A stretch of DNA of 64,000 nt. Origin: Acidobacteriota bacterium. Its GTDB lineage: Bacteria > Pseudomonadota > Alphaproteobacteria > Acetobacterales > Acetobacteraceae. The stretch is taken from positions 22,620 to 86,619 of the forward strand of contig CAJCIS010000289.1 of the NCBI GenBank assembly GCA_903970435.1, read 5' to 3'. The position numbers and the translations under genes were made by a program. The number at the start of each line of letters is the position of its first letter. The first letter of the stretch is position 1. The notes beneath the pieces were generated by a model. The model was not told the origin of the DNA. It saw nothing but the letters and a program-made list of their open reading frames with translations, and searched no databases. This document shows positions 34,803 through 41,730 of the stretch, in pieces.

Positions 34803-35930
34803 TTAGCTGACCAAAACCCCCAGCCTCCGATACACAAACGCCGGCGCCGGCGCCGCGCTCTCCGCCGCCGCCTCGGCCATTAAATAATGCTGCGGCGACA
34901 ACTCGCAGGCCGGGTCAGTCAGCCCTGCATCGCCCAGAATGGCAAACGCCTGGCACCGGCATCCGCCCCAATCGAGCTCCCGCCGGTCGCAACTCCGGCA
35001 CGGCTCCGGCATCCAGCCGGTGCCCCGATACCGCCGGAACGCCTCGCTCTCCCAAACCTGAGCCAGCGAAACATCGCGCACATTCGGGAAATCAAAACCC
35101 GGCAAACTCTCCGCCGCGTGGCACGGCAGAGCCTTGCCGGCCGGCGATATATTGATGAAGCGCTGCGCCCAGCCGCCCATGCAGCTCTTCGGCCGCGCCG
35201 CGTGATAATCTGGCACGACGTAGTCGATCACCATCTTGCCGCGTAACCGCTCGCGCGCGGCCTCCACCACGTTGGTGCTGTCCTCCAGTTGCGCGCGGGT
35301 CGGCAGCAGGGCGGCGCGGTTCTTCAGCCCCCAGCCATAATATTGCACATGCGCAATCTCCACCCGCTCTGCCTGCAGCAATTCGGCGAAAGCCAGCATT
35401 TCCGCCACCCGGCCGGCGTTGTGGCGCTGGATCACGAAATTCAGGGTCAGCGGCAGCCCAGCGCCGCGGATGCGATCCGCCGCCGCCCGCTTCTTGGCAA
35501 ACGCCCCCTTGTAGCCGCCGATCCGGTCGTTCTCCGTCGGGTCGATATCCTGGAAACTGAGCTGAATATGATCGATGCCGGCATCCTTCAGCGCCGCCAT
35601 CGCCCGGTCGTCCAAGGTCACGCCGCTGGTAATGATGTTGGTGTAAATGCCGCCCTTTGCGGCGCGGTAGACGAGCCCCGCCAGGTCGCGCCGCGCCAAT
35701 GGCTCGCCGCCGGTGAAATGGATTTGCAGCACGCCCATGGCGGCCGCCTCGTCGATCACCCTGAGCCACACCTCGGACGGCAGCTCGCTGGCCACCGGGT
35801 CGAGCGCCAGCGGATTGCTGCAATACGGGCATTGCAGCGGGCATCGATGGGTCAGTTCCGCGATCAGCCCCATCGGCGGCGGGTGCGGCGGCGGCACCGG
35901 CGGAGCGGGCGGCGGGAAAATCTTGCTCAC
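34803..35930 (-). CDS. pqqE: PqqE, radical SAM enzyme of PQQ biosynthesis
   Basis: PqqE forms the Glu-Tyr carbon-carbon bond in PqqA, the first step of PQQ synthesis. The radical SAM cluster motif is C30-x3-C34-x2-C37 (RCPLQCPYC). The SPASM region near the C-terminus has CRSCDRRELDWGGCRC for auxiliary clusters. The N-terminus is unusually Pro-rich (PPPAPPVPPPHPPP). The start is GTG, overlapping the pqqD stop as GTGA. Length (375 aa) is normal. The large hairpin lies just beyond the stop. Confidence 0.95.
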   Translation of the reverse strand: MSKIFPPPAPPVPPPHPPPMGLIAELTHRCPLQCPYCSNPLALDPVASELPSEVWLRVIDEAAAMGVLQIHFTGGEPLARRDLAGLVYRAAKGGIYTNIITSGVTLDDRAMAALKDAGIDHIQLSFQDIDPTENDRIGGYKGAFAKKRAAADRIRGAGLPLTLNFVIQRHNAGRVAEMLAFAELLQAERVEIAHVQYYGWGLKNRAALLPTRAQLEDSTNVVEAARERLRGKMVIDYVVPDYHAARPKSCMGGWAQRFINISPAGKALPCHAAESLPGFDFPNVRDVSLAQVWESEAFRRYRGTGWMPEPCRSCDRRELDWGGCRCQAFAILGDAGLTDPACELSPQHYLMAEAAAESAAPAPAFVYRRLGVLVS

Positions 35931-36217
35931 AGCCGCACCGCACCGCGGGCGGACAGGTCTTGCAGCATGGGCCAGATGTCGGCCTCGATTGCGGCGGCAG
36001 GTGCCGCAAATTTCTCCGCCAGGGTCGCCGCGATGGCGGCCACCGAACGCGTGCCATCGACCAATTTCAGTACCTCCACGGCATGTTCATCCGGCAGGAA
36101 CAGCCTCTCGGGTCCCAGCACCACCCAGGCGTCGCGCACCTGGTCGAAGCGCAGTTTCATCCCTGCCCCGAAGCGGGGCACGGCGGCACTTTCAGCCTCG
36201 GACAACGCAGATGGCAT
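35927..36217 (-). CDS. pqqD: PqqD, peptide chaperone for PqqE
   Basis: PqqD binds the PqqA peptide and presents it to PqqE. The small winged-helix (RRE-type) domain is visible as MKLRFDQVRDAWVVLGPERL, then EVLKLVDGTRSVAAIAATLA. The ATG at 36217 gives about 96 aa, matching the family; ATG 36232 is a close alternative, while the far upstream frame adds a spurious hydrophobic segment. It is a stand-alone PqqD, not fused to PqqC as in Methylobacterium. Confidence 0.88.
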   Translation of the reverse strand: MPSALSEAESAAVPRFGAGMKLRFDQVRDAWVVLGPERLFLPDEHAVEVLKLVDGTRSVAAIAATLAEKFAAPAAAIEADIWPMLQDLSARGAVRL

Positions 36218-36269
36218 CTTCACACCTGACATGAGAACACCGGGCAAGGACACAGCCAGGGCAACAAAA

Positions 36270-36425
36270 AAACCAGGGAGCAATGCCCCCTGGCCCCCAT
36301 ATCAGTATAGCCTCGGCCGAAACCAAGGCGTTTTGCGGACCCGACTACCGGCGCCCCCACCTACACGTGGCTAGAAGCCGGCGGCGCGTGCCGCGATCAG
36401 GGACCAGGGGCGAAAGCCCCCAGGG
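36270..36425 (-). promoter_or_regulatory. Two hairpins between pqqA and pqqD
   Basis: In the 223-bp gap after pqqA the sequence CCAGGGGCGAAAGCCCCCAG (near 36399) and CCAGGGAGCAATGCCCCCTGG-type dyad (near 36277) can each form a GC stem. Such structures could lower expression of pqqDE relative to the precursor peptide gene. No coding frame for pqqB or pqqC is present here. Confidence 0.45.
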
Positions 36426-36440
36426 ACCTTGACGTCAACC

Positions 36441-36524
36441 TTACTTCTTGGCTTCGGCGCAAGCGTAGGAATTGATCTCAGCGCCGAGCGCGATTTCAAT
36501 AACCTTAGGTGCTTTCCAGCTCAT
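36441..36524 (-). CDS. pqqA: PqqA, precursor peptide of PQQ
   Basis: This 27-aa peptide begins MSWKAPKVIEIALG and contains the required pair Glu16 and Tyr20 (E-I-N-S-Y), the residues joined by PqqE to make PQQ. The start ATG has GGGAG about ten bases upstream. It is followed on the same strand by pqqD and pqqE. A possible -35 element TTGACG lies about 75 bp upstream of the start, but no good -10 was found. Small size means it is easily missed by gene callers. Confidence 0.93.
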   Translation of the reverse strand: MSWKAPKVIEIALGAEINSYACAEAKK

Positions 36525-36678
36525 ACGTATGTACTCCCTCTATAGGCTTCGCTCTTCAACGTAGCCCTCCCGGTAAGTCGCTCAGGGGATGGGCTGCGTC
36601 AATCACACTTTAGGCCTAGCGGCCCCGGTTTCAAACCCCCCGAGGCGCCTACAGGCGCATTCTTCACATGAAACCGCG

Positions 36679-37788
36679 TCAATAAACCACCACGCTGCGA
36701 ATGCTCTCGCCGCGCTCCATCAGCCCAAAGGCGTCGTTGATCTTCTCCAGCGGCAGCACGTGGGTGATCAGATCGTCGATGTTGATCTTCTTCTGCATGT
36801 ACCAGTCCACGATCTTCGGCACATCGGTCCGCCCGCGGGCGCCGCCGAATGCCGAGCCCTGCCACACCCGCCCTGTCACCAGTTGGAACGGCCGCGTGGA
36901 AATCTCCTGCCCCGAGGCCGCCACCCCGATAATCGTGCTGCGGCCCCAGCCGCGATGGGCGCATTCCAGCGCCTGCCGCATCAGCGTGGTGTTGCCGACG
37001 CATTCGAAACTGTGGTCCGCCCCGCCGCCGGTCAGTTCCACCAGATGCGGCACCACGTCGCCGGAAATTTCCTTCGGGTTGACGAAATGCGTCAGGCCGA
37101 ACTTCTCCGCGAGTGCCTTGCGGCCAGGGTTGATGTCCACGCCCACGATCATGTCGGCGCCGGCGATCCGCGCGCCCTGGATGACGTTCAGCCCGATGCC
37201 GCCGAGCCCGAAGACCACCACGTTGTCGCCAGGCCGCACCTTGGCGGTGAAAATCACCGCGCCGACGCCGGTGGTGACACCGCAGCCTATATAGCAGATC
37301 TTTTCGAACGGCGCGTCCTCGCGCACCTTGGCCAGCGCGATTTCCGGCAGCACGGTGAAATTGGCGAATGTGCTGCAGCCCATGTAATGCGCGATCGGCT
37401 TGCCGTCCTTCGAGAACCGGCTCGTTCCGTCCGGCATCACGCCCTTGCCCTGGGTGGCGCGAATGGCAGTGCACAGATTCGTCTTCTGGCTCAGGCAGCT
37501 TTTGCAATTGCGGCATTCCGGCGTGTAGAGCGGAATGACGTGATCGCCCTTTTTCAGCGTCTTCACGCCGTCGCCGACATCGACCACCACGCCGGCGCCT
37601 TCATGGCCGAGAATGCACGGAAATATTCCTTCCGAATCCAAACCGGAAAGCGTGTACTTGTCGGTGTGGCAAATGCCGGTGGCCTTGATTTCCACCAGCA
37701 CCTCGCCGGCCTTCGGCCCTTCGAGCTGAACTGTTTCGATACTAAGCGGCTTGCCCGCTTCCCATGCCACTGCGGCGCGAACGTCCAT
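36679..37788 (-). CDS. frmA: Class III alcohol dehydrogenase / S-(hydroxymethyl)glutathione dehydrogenase
   Basis: This 369-aa zinc enzyme oxidises the glutathione-formaldehyde adduct with NAD and also acts on long-chain alcohols. Catalytic-zinc residues are in TGICHTDKYTLSG and LGHEGAGVV. The structural-zinc cysteines are in PECRNCKSCLSQKTNLC. The coenzyme motif is VFGLGGIGLNVI. It is upstream of pqqA on the same strand, about 150 bp away. With PQQ genes beside it, a role in clearing formaldehyde from PQQ-alcohol dehydrogenase activity is plausible, although no such dehydrogenase is in the window. Confidence 0.95.
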   Translation of the reverse strand: MDVRAAVAWEAGKPLSIETVQLEGPKAGEVLVEIKATGICHTDKYTLSGLDSEGIFPCILGHEGAGVVVDVGDGVKTLKKGDHVIPLYTPECRNCKSCLSQKTNLCTAIRATQGKGVMPDGTSRFSKDGKPIAHYMGCSTFANFTVLPEIALAKVREDAPFEKICYIGCGVTTGVGAVIFTAKVRPGDNVVVFGLGGIGLNVIQGARIAGADMIVGVDINPGRKALAEKFGLTHFVNPKEISGDVVPHLVELTGGGADHSFECVGNTTLMRQALECAHRGWGRSTIIGVAASGQEISTRPFQLVTGRVWQGSAFGGARGRTDVPKIVDWYMQKKINIDDLITHVLPLEKINDAFGLMERGESIRSVVVY

Positions 37789-37810
37789 GTTATGTCTCCC
37801 AGTTAGGTTA

Positions 37811-37938
37811 GAAAGGAAGTATTTCTTTTTTGAAAAAAAGAAACAAAAAACTTTTGTATTGTCGATCCCTCACATTGGTTTCACCTTAAATAGCAAAAGT
37901 TTTTTGGTTCTTTTTTTCAAAAAAGAACTACTTCCTTT
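37811..37938. repeat. Dispersed AT-rich repeat, locus 11 (complete, two arms)
   Basis: The left arm (37811-37857) and right arm (37894-37938) are near-perfect inverses around a 36-bp core that does not match locus 5. The outer end of the right arm overlaps the last codons and the TAG stop of the SnoaL-like gene (GAAAGGAAGTAG on the minus strand). Confidence 0.88.
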
Positions 37939-38338
37939 CTACCTGCCTCAGCCAATCCTCCAAATTATAGAAATTCGTCACGCGCCCAATTCGTCCTTCC
38001 CTTACATCGAAAAACGCCCCCGCCGGCAGCACATAGCTTTGGCCATGCGCCGGCGGCAACCCCTCGTCGGCGGACAGATACGTGCCGTGCACCACGAATT
38101 CCGCCGCCGCGCGCGCGCCATCCGGTGTTGCCATCACGACTATATTTTCCAGTTGCTCCCGGTAGGCGCCGTTCATCCGCGCCATAAAGGCGCGAAATGC
38201 ATCGATCCCCGTCTCGCGCGCGCCCTGGTTGATGTCGTGCGCCACGTCATCGGTCAGCAGCGCCAGCATGCCCTCCGCGTCGCCGCGATTGAAGGCGGCG
38301 TAATAGGCTTGCACCAGGGCGATCGTTTCGGCGCTCAT
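37928..38338 (-). CDS. SnoaL/NTF2-like protein
   Basis: This 136-aa protein has the NTF2-like fold, seen from VQAYYAAFNRGDAEGMLALL and the following acidic VAHDINQG, then GIDAFRAFMARMN. Members include ketosteroid isomerase-like and polyketide-type enzymes and many small ligand binders; the function here is open. Its last residues (VERK) and stop codon are encoded by the repeat arm. It overlaps the nitrilase gene by four bases (ATGA), so it is the third gene of a GNAT-nitrilase-SnoaL operon. Confidence 0.82.
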   Translation of the reverse strand: MSAETIALVQAYYAAFNRGDAEGMLALLTDDVAHDINQGARETGIDAFRAFMARMNGAYREQLENIVVMATPDGARAAAEFVVHGTYLSADEGLPPAHGQSYVLPAGAFFDVREGRIGRVTNFYNLEDWLRQVERK

Positions 38339-39216
38339 GCTTCCTCCAGGAAAGTGACGGCGCAGGGCGGCGGCGGCGGCGGCCAGTCGCGGAAATTGCG
38401 CACCGCGCCGTCGCGGCGCACCGCCTCCAGGGCGCCGGGATCGAGGCTGGCGAACACCAGCCCGGGCGCATCCATCACGCCGCGCGTCACCACGCCATCA
38501 GCCGCGAATCCGCGATCGACCGGCCCGAACACCGCGGCATAGCCGTGATTCTCGTCCACCGACGCCAGATGCGGCGCCAGGCCCACGGTGGGCGAGACCG
38601 CGACGTAGCACTGGTTTTCCAGCGCCCGCGCCCGCGCCGACAGCCGCACCCGGTTGAACCCATGCAGGCTGTCCGTGCAGCTCGGCGTCAGGATCAGCCA
38701 GGCGCCGGCTTCCACCTGCGCCCGCACCAGCGGGGCAAACTCGACATCGTAGCAGATGGCGATGCCGATCCGCCCCCAATCGGTCTCGAACACCCGGGGC
38801 GGCGCGCCGGACCGCACGCCCCAGCTTTCGTCCTCGAACCGGGTCATTACGCTTTTGTCCTGCACCGCCTGCCGGCCGCCCGGGTCGATCAGCGGCGCCC
38901 GGTTCAGCACACGATCGCCGGTGCGCCACGGCAGCGTGCCGGGTAGAAACCACACTTTGTGCCGCCGCGCCGCGTCGCGAAATCCGGCCAGCAGCGCGGG
39001 CGCCACCGCGCTGACCGAGGCGAGCTCCCCGGCCGGCGTGCCCGCGCCGGGAAAGCCGGCGGCCACCTCCATGCTGGCATATTCCGGCAGCACCACCAGG
39101 TCCGCGCCGCCCGCCACCGCATCGCTGAGCACCGCATCGATCTTGGCCCGGAACGCGTCCAGCCGCGCCGGCCCGGTAATGCCGTATTGCGAAAGGCCAA
39201 GCCGAAGGCCGCTCAT
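38335..39216 (-). CDS. Carbon-nitrogen hydrolase (nitrilase superfamily)
   Basis: This 293-aa amidase/nitrilase-fold enzyme has the catalytic triad: Glu in VVLPEYASME, Lys in VQDKSVMTRFE, and Cys in IAICYDVEF. The start MSGLRLGLSQYG is chosen because the 60-residue upstream extension overlaps the GNAT gene in another frame. The motif set resembles omega-amidase or N-carbamoyl hydrolase relatives; the substrate is unknown. It is coupled to both neighbours by four-base overlaps. An adjacent acetyltransferase suggests acylated amines or amides as substrates. Confidence 0.88.
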   Translation of the reverse strand: MSGLRLGLSQYGITGPARLDAFRAKIDAVLSDAVAGGADLVVLPEYASMEVAAGFPGAGTPAGELASVSAVAPALLAGFRDAARRHKVWFLPGTLPWRTGDRVLNRAPLIDPGGRQAVQDKSVMTRFEDESWGVRSGAPPRVFETDWGRIGIAICYDVEFAPLVRAQVEAGAWLILTPSCTDSLHGFNRVRLSARARALENQCYVAVSPTVGLAPHLASVDENHGYAAVFGPVDRGFAADGVVTRGVMDAPGLVFASLDPGALEAVRRDGAVRNFRDWPPPPPPCAVTFLEEA

Positions 39217-39878
39217 GGCTGCGGGCCCGTGTTGAGCCGGCCCGGGCGTCGTAGCAGGCCTGGCGGTAAGGCGTCCCCGAACAGGCTCTTCATCCAGAAG
39301 GTCAGCGTCTTGGGGGTCTCCCCGGCCTCGTCCACATCCTTCCACCGCATCCGCGCGGTGAAGGCGGGGTGCTTTACGTAACCGCGATGGGCCCAAAACC
39401 CGTCCAGACCTATGGCGCCCGGCGGCCGCCGCGGGTCATCAGCCGCCCGCTGCACGGCGCAAAATGTGCAGAACCGCGCTTGTCCCAAAGCAAGGGCGTG
39501 AGCTTCGCGCAGCTCGAAGAACCGCACGCCGATACCCTGGCCGCGATAGGCGTCCAGCAGCACCGACTCACCGAAATAGAAGAAATCGGCCAGGCTCAAC
39601 CCGGCCGCCAGAAACGGCGCCCGCGCGTCCGCGCTGGCCTCCGCCATCGGCAGGCACGTGCTTGCCCCCACCACCGACGCGCCGTCCCGCGCCACCGCGA
39701 CCGCGGCACCCGGTGCCTTCACATAGGTTTGGAGATAGTCGGCCTCGTAGGCCTCGGAGCCGTCATACAGATACGGCCAGGCGCGGAACACGGTGACGCG
39801 CAGGCGCGCCAGCGCCCCCAGCAGCGGTGCCAACGCGGCGCCGCGCTCGACCGCCACCGTCACGCCATCTGCCGCCAT
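39213..39878 (-). CDS. GNAT family N-acetyltransferase
   Basis: This 221-aa protein has the acetyl-CoA pyrophosphate loop RGQGIGVRFFELRE (motif A) and FGESVLLDAYRG before it. The N-terminus LRVTVFRAWPYLYDGS is shared by a group of GNAT proteins encoded beside nitrilase-type hydrolases. The C-terminal part contains FWAHRGYVKHP. It is the first gene of the operon. The substrate is unknown; an amine later processed by the nitrilase is possible. A roughly 250-bp gap separates it from the Gly-rich protein gene. Confidence 0.84.
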   Translation of the reverse strand: MAADGVTVAVERGAALAPLLGALARLRVTVFRAWPYLYDGSEAYEADYLQTYVKAPGAAVAVARDGASVVGASTCLPMAEASADARAPFLAAGLSLADFFYFGESVLLDAYRGQGIGVRFFELREAHALALGQARFCTFCAVQRAADDPRRPPGAIGLDGFWAHRGYVKHPAFTARMRWKDVDEAGETPKTLTFWMKSLFGDALPPGLLRRPGRLNTGPQP

Positions 39879-40010
39879 CCTGCCTCCCTCCCGCTACTTT
39901 CGGCGAAGCGGGAGGCCGATGAAACGCCTTCTTTAGTCGGAGAGGCGCTCAAGCCGTGGGATGGGCTTCAGCCCACCCCTTCCGAGCGCCCTGACGCGAC
40001 TAGAGCGGCC

Positions 40011-40125
40011 TCAGCCTGACTGGAAAATCGTCGGTGCCCGTGGGGCCGCTCCAGGTTGGTGTCCGCCGAGCATTTGTATCAGCCTCACGTCGGGCGTCTC
40101 CATCGGGCGATTCCAGTCAGGCTGA
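40011..40125. repeat. Inverted repeat pair near the 3' end of the Gly-rich gene
   Basis: TCAGCCTGACTGGAAAATCG (40011-40030) and its near-complement CGATTCCAGTCAGGCTGA (40108-40125) enclose about 77 bp of GC-rich sequence. The second arm lies just past the stop of the minus-strand Gly-rich gene. It could act as a terminator or be a minimal mobile relic. Confidence 0.6.
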
Positions 40126-40132
40126 AAATGCG

Positions 40133-40543
40133 CTAATAGCCCGGCGCTGGCGGTGCGTAGCCGCCTGGCGGGGGAGCCGCATACCCGGGCGGCGCACCCT
40201 GATACGGATAGGGATACGGCGCCGGCGCCGGATACGGGTATGGATAGGCCGGGTAATACGGATACGGCGCATAGGCTCCGGCCACCGCGCCGCCGATCGC
40301 CACGCCCGCGAGCGCGCCGCCGACGACCGCCGGACCCCAGCCCCAGCCGCCGCCGTGCCAGCCCCAGCCCCAGCCGCCATGATAGCCGCCCCAGCCGCCG
40401 TGCCAGCCGCCACCCCAGCCGCCACCATGCCAACCGCCGCCCCAACCGGCGGCCTGCGCCGGCGCCGGCGCGGCCGCCAGACCGCCAGCCAATAGGGCTG
40501 CCGCCAACGCGACCGTGGCCAGGCGGGATTTCGTGTTTGCCAT
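40133..40543 (-). CDS. Secreted Gly/Trp/His-rich small protein
   Basis: This 136-aa protein starts at ATG 40543 with AGGAGG eight bases upstream and a clear signal peptide (ATVALAAALLAGGLAAA, cleavage near AQA). The next section repeats GGWHGG/GGWGG units rich in Gly, Trp and His, then a glycine-zipper-like hydrophobic stretch (VVGGALAGVAIGGAVAGAYA). A Pro/Tyr-rich tail with YPYP repeats ends the protein. The composition fits an envelope or cell-surface protein; His/Trp richness could bind metal. No function is claimed. It is divergent from the exported methyltransferase-like gene. Confidence 0.78.
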   Translation of the reverse strand: MANTKSRLATVALAAALLAGGLAAAPAPAQAAGWGGGWHGGGWGGGWHGGWGGYHGGWGWGWHGGGWGWGPAVVGGALAGVAIGGAVAGAYAPYPYYPAYPYPYPAPAPYPYPYQGAPPGYAAPPPGGYAPPAPGY

Positions 40544-40737
40544 CTTCATGTCCTCCTCTGGACGACCCCTCATATTGGGTGCCGCGATGGCCAAACCATG
40601 GCGAGAATCCTTGCCGAATGTATCAGCCGGGAGCTTGCTGCGGGCGTCCGCGGCCCCGTCCGCCTGTCCCCGGCTTAACTTGGCGCGGGCCGCGCGCGGC
40701 CGCATAGTGCGGCGACATAAGCCGAGGAGGACGTGCC

Positions 40738-41547
40738 TTGCGTTTGCTGCCATCCCTGCTGCTCGCCGCCGCCTGCATCACGGCACCTGCCTTCACCTCC
40801 CCCGCCGGCGCCACGGAGGGTCTCGAGCAGGTCCTGCACGGACCCACGCGGTCGGCCAAATTCGCCGCCCGCGACGCGGTCCGCCACCCCGCCGCCGTGC
40901 TGGAATTCTTCGGCGTGAAGCCGAATTCGACGGTGGTGGAAATCTGGCCCGGCGCCGGCTACTGGACCGAAATCCTCGCCCCGTATCTGTTCGGCCACGG
41001 CACCTATTACGTCGCCCTGCCCGCCGGCCAGGACGATGAGTCCAAGAAGGACGCAGCCGCGTTCCGGGCGCGCCTGGACGCTGCGCCGGGCTTTTACCGT
41101 CACGTGAAGGTCACCGGCCTGGCGCACGGCCAAACCAACATCGCACCGGCCGCCAGCGCCGACTTCGTTCTTACATTCCGTAACGTGCACAACTGGATGT
41201 ACGACGGCGATGCCGACGAGATGTTCGCCGCCTTCTACCGCGCGCTGAAACCCGGCGGCATCCTGGGTGTCGAGGAACATCGCGGGCCGGCGGACAAGCG
41301 ACAGGATCCGAAAGCCGAAAACGGCTATGTGCGGCAGGACTATACGGTGGCATTGGCGCAAAAGGCCGGCTTCGTCCTGGACGGCAGCTCGGAGGTCAAT
41401 GCCAACCCCCGCGACACCAAGGATTGGCCGAAGGGCGTGTGGACCTTGCCGCCCACCTTTGCGATGGGCGCCCAGGATCATGCGAAATATGCCGCGGTCG
41501 GCGAGGCAGATAATTTCGTAATTAAATTCAAGAAGCCGGTTAAATGA
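40738..41547 (+). CDS. Exported class I SAM methyltransferase-like protein
   Basis: This 269-aa protein has an N-terminal signal peptide (LLPSLLLAAACITAPAF) and then a methyltransferase-type fold. The SAM loop is degenerate, VVEIWPGAGYWTEILAPYL, and LTFRNVHNWMYDGDADEMF follows. The start is TTG at 40738, backed by GAGGAGG seven bases upstream; no ATG gives this protein. The family is known as predicted exported methyltransferases (COG4798-like, from memory). Whether SAM is available in the periplasm is doubtful, so the protein may act before export or have another role. Confidence 0.8.
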   Translation: MRLLPSLLLAAACITAPAFTSPAGATEGLEQVLHGPTRSAKFAARDAVRHPAAVLEFFGVKPNSTVVEIWPGAGYWTEILAPYLFGHGTYYVALPAGQDDESKKDAAAFRARLDAAPGFYRHVKVTGLAHGQTNIAPAASADFVLTFRNVHNWMYDGDADEMFAAFYRALKPGGILGVEEHRGPADKRQDPKAENGYVRQDYTVALAQKAGFVLDGSSEVNANPRDTKDWPKGVWTLPPTFAMGAQDHAKYAAVGEADNFVIKFKKPVK

Positions 41548-41567
41548 TCGTCTTCGCGGGGGCGTAA

Positions 41568-41708
41568 GAAAGCAGTTCTTTTCTGAAGAAAAGAACCAAA
41601 AGACTTTTACCCTTGATGCCATCCCCGGCTTCACGCATATGGCCGCAGCCTTTCCGCAGGCGCAGGGGCAAAAGTCTCTTGGTTCTTTTCTTCAGAAAAG
41701 AACTGCTT
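41568..41708. repeat. Dispersed AT-rich repeat, locus 12 (complete, with shared core)
   Basis: Left arm about 41568-41610 (AAGCAGTTCTTTTCTGAAGA, then AAAGAACCAAAAGACTTTTA), right arm about 41668-41708. The core on the minus strand reads CTGCGCCTGCGGAAAGGCTG and GAAGCCGGGGATGGCATC, a clear relative of locus 5. It lies between the methyltransferase-like gene and the peptidase start. Confidence 0.88.
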
Positions 41709-41730
41709 TCTTCCTCCTCAAGGACTGCCG

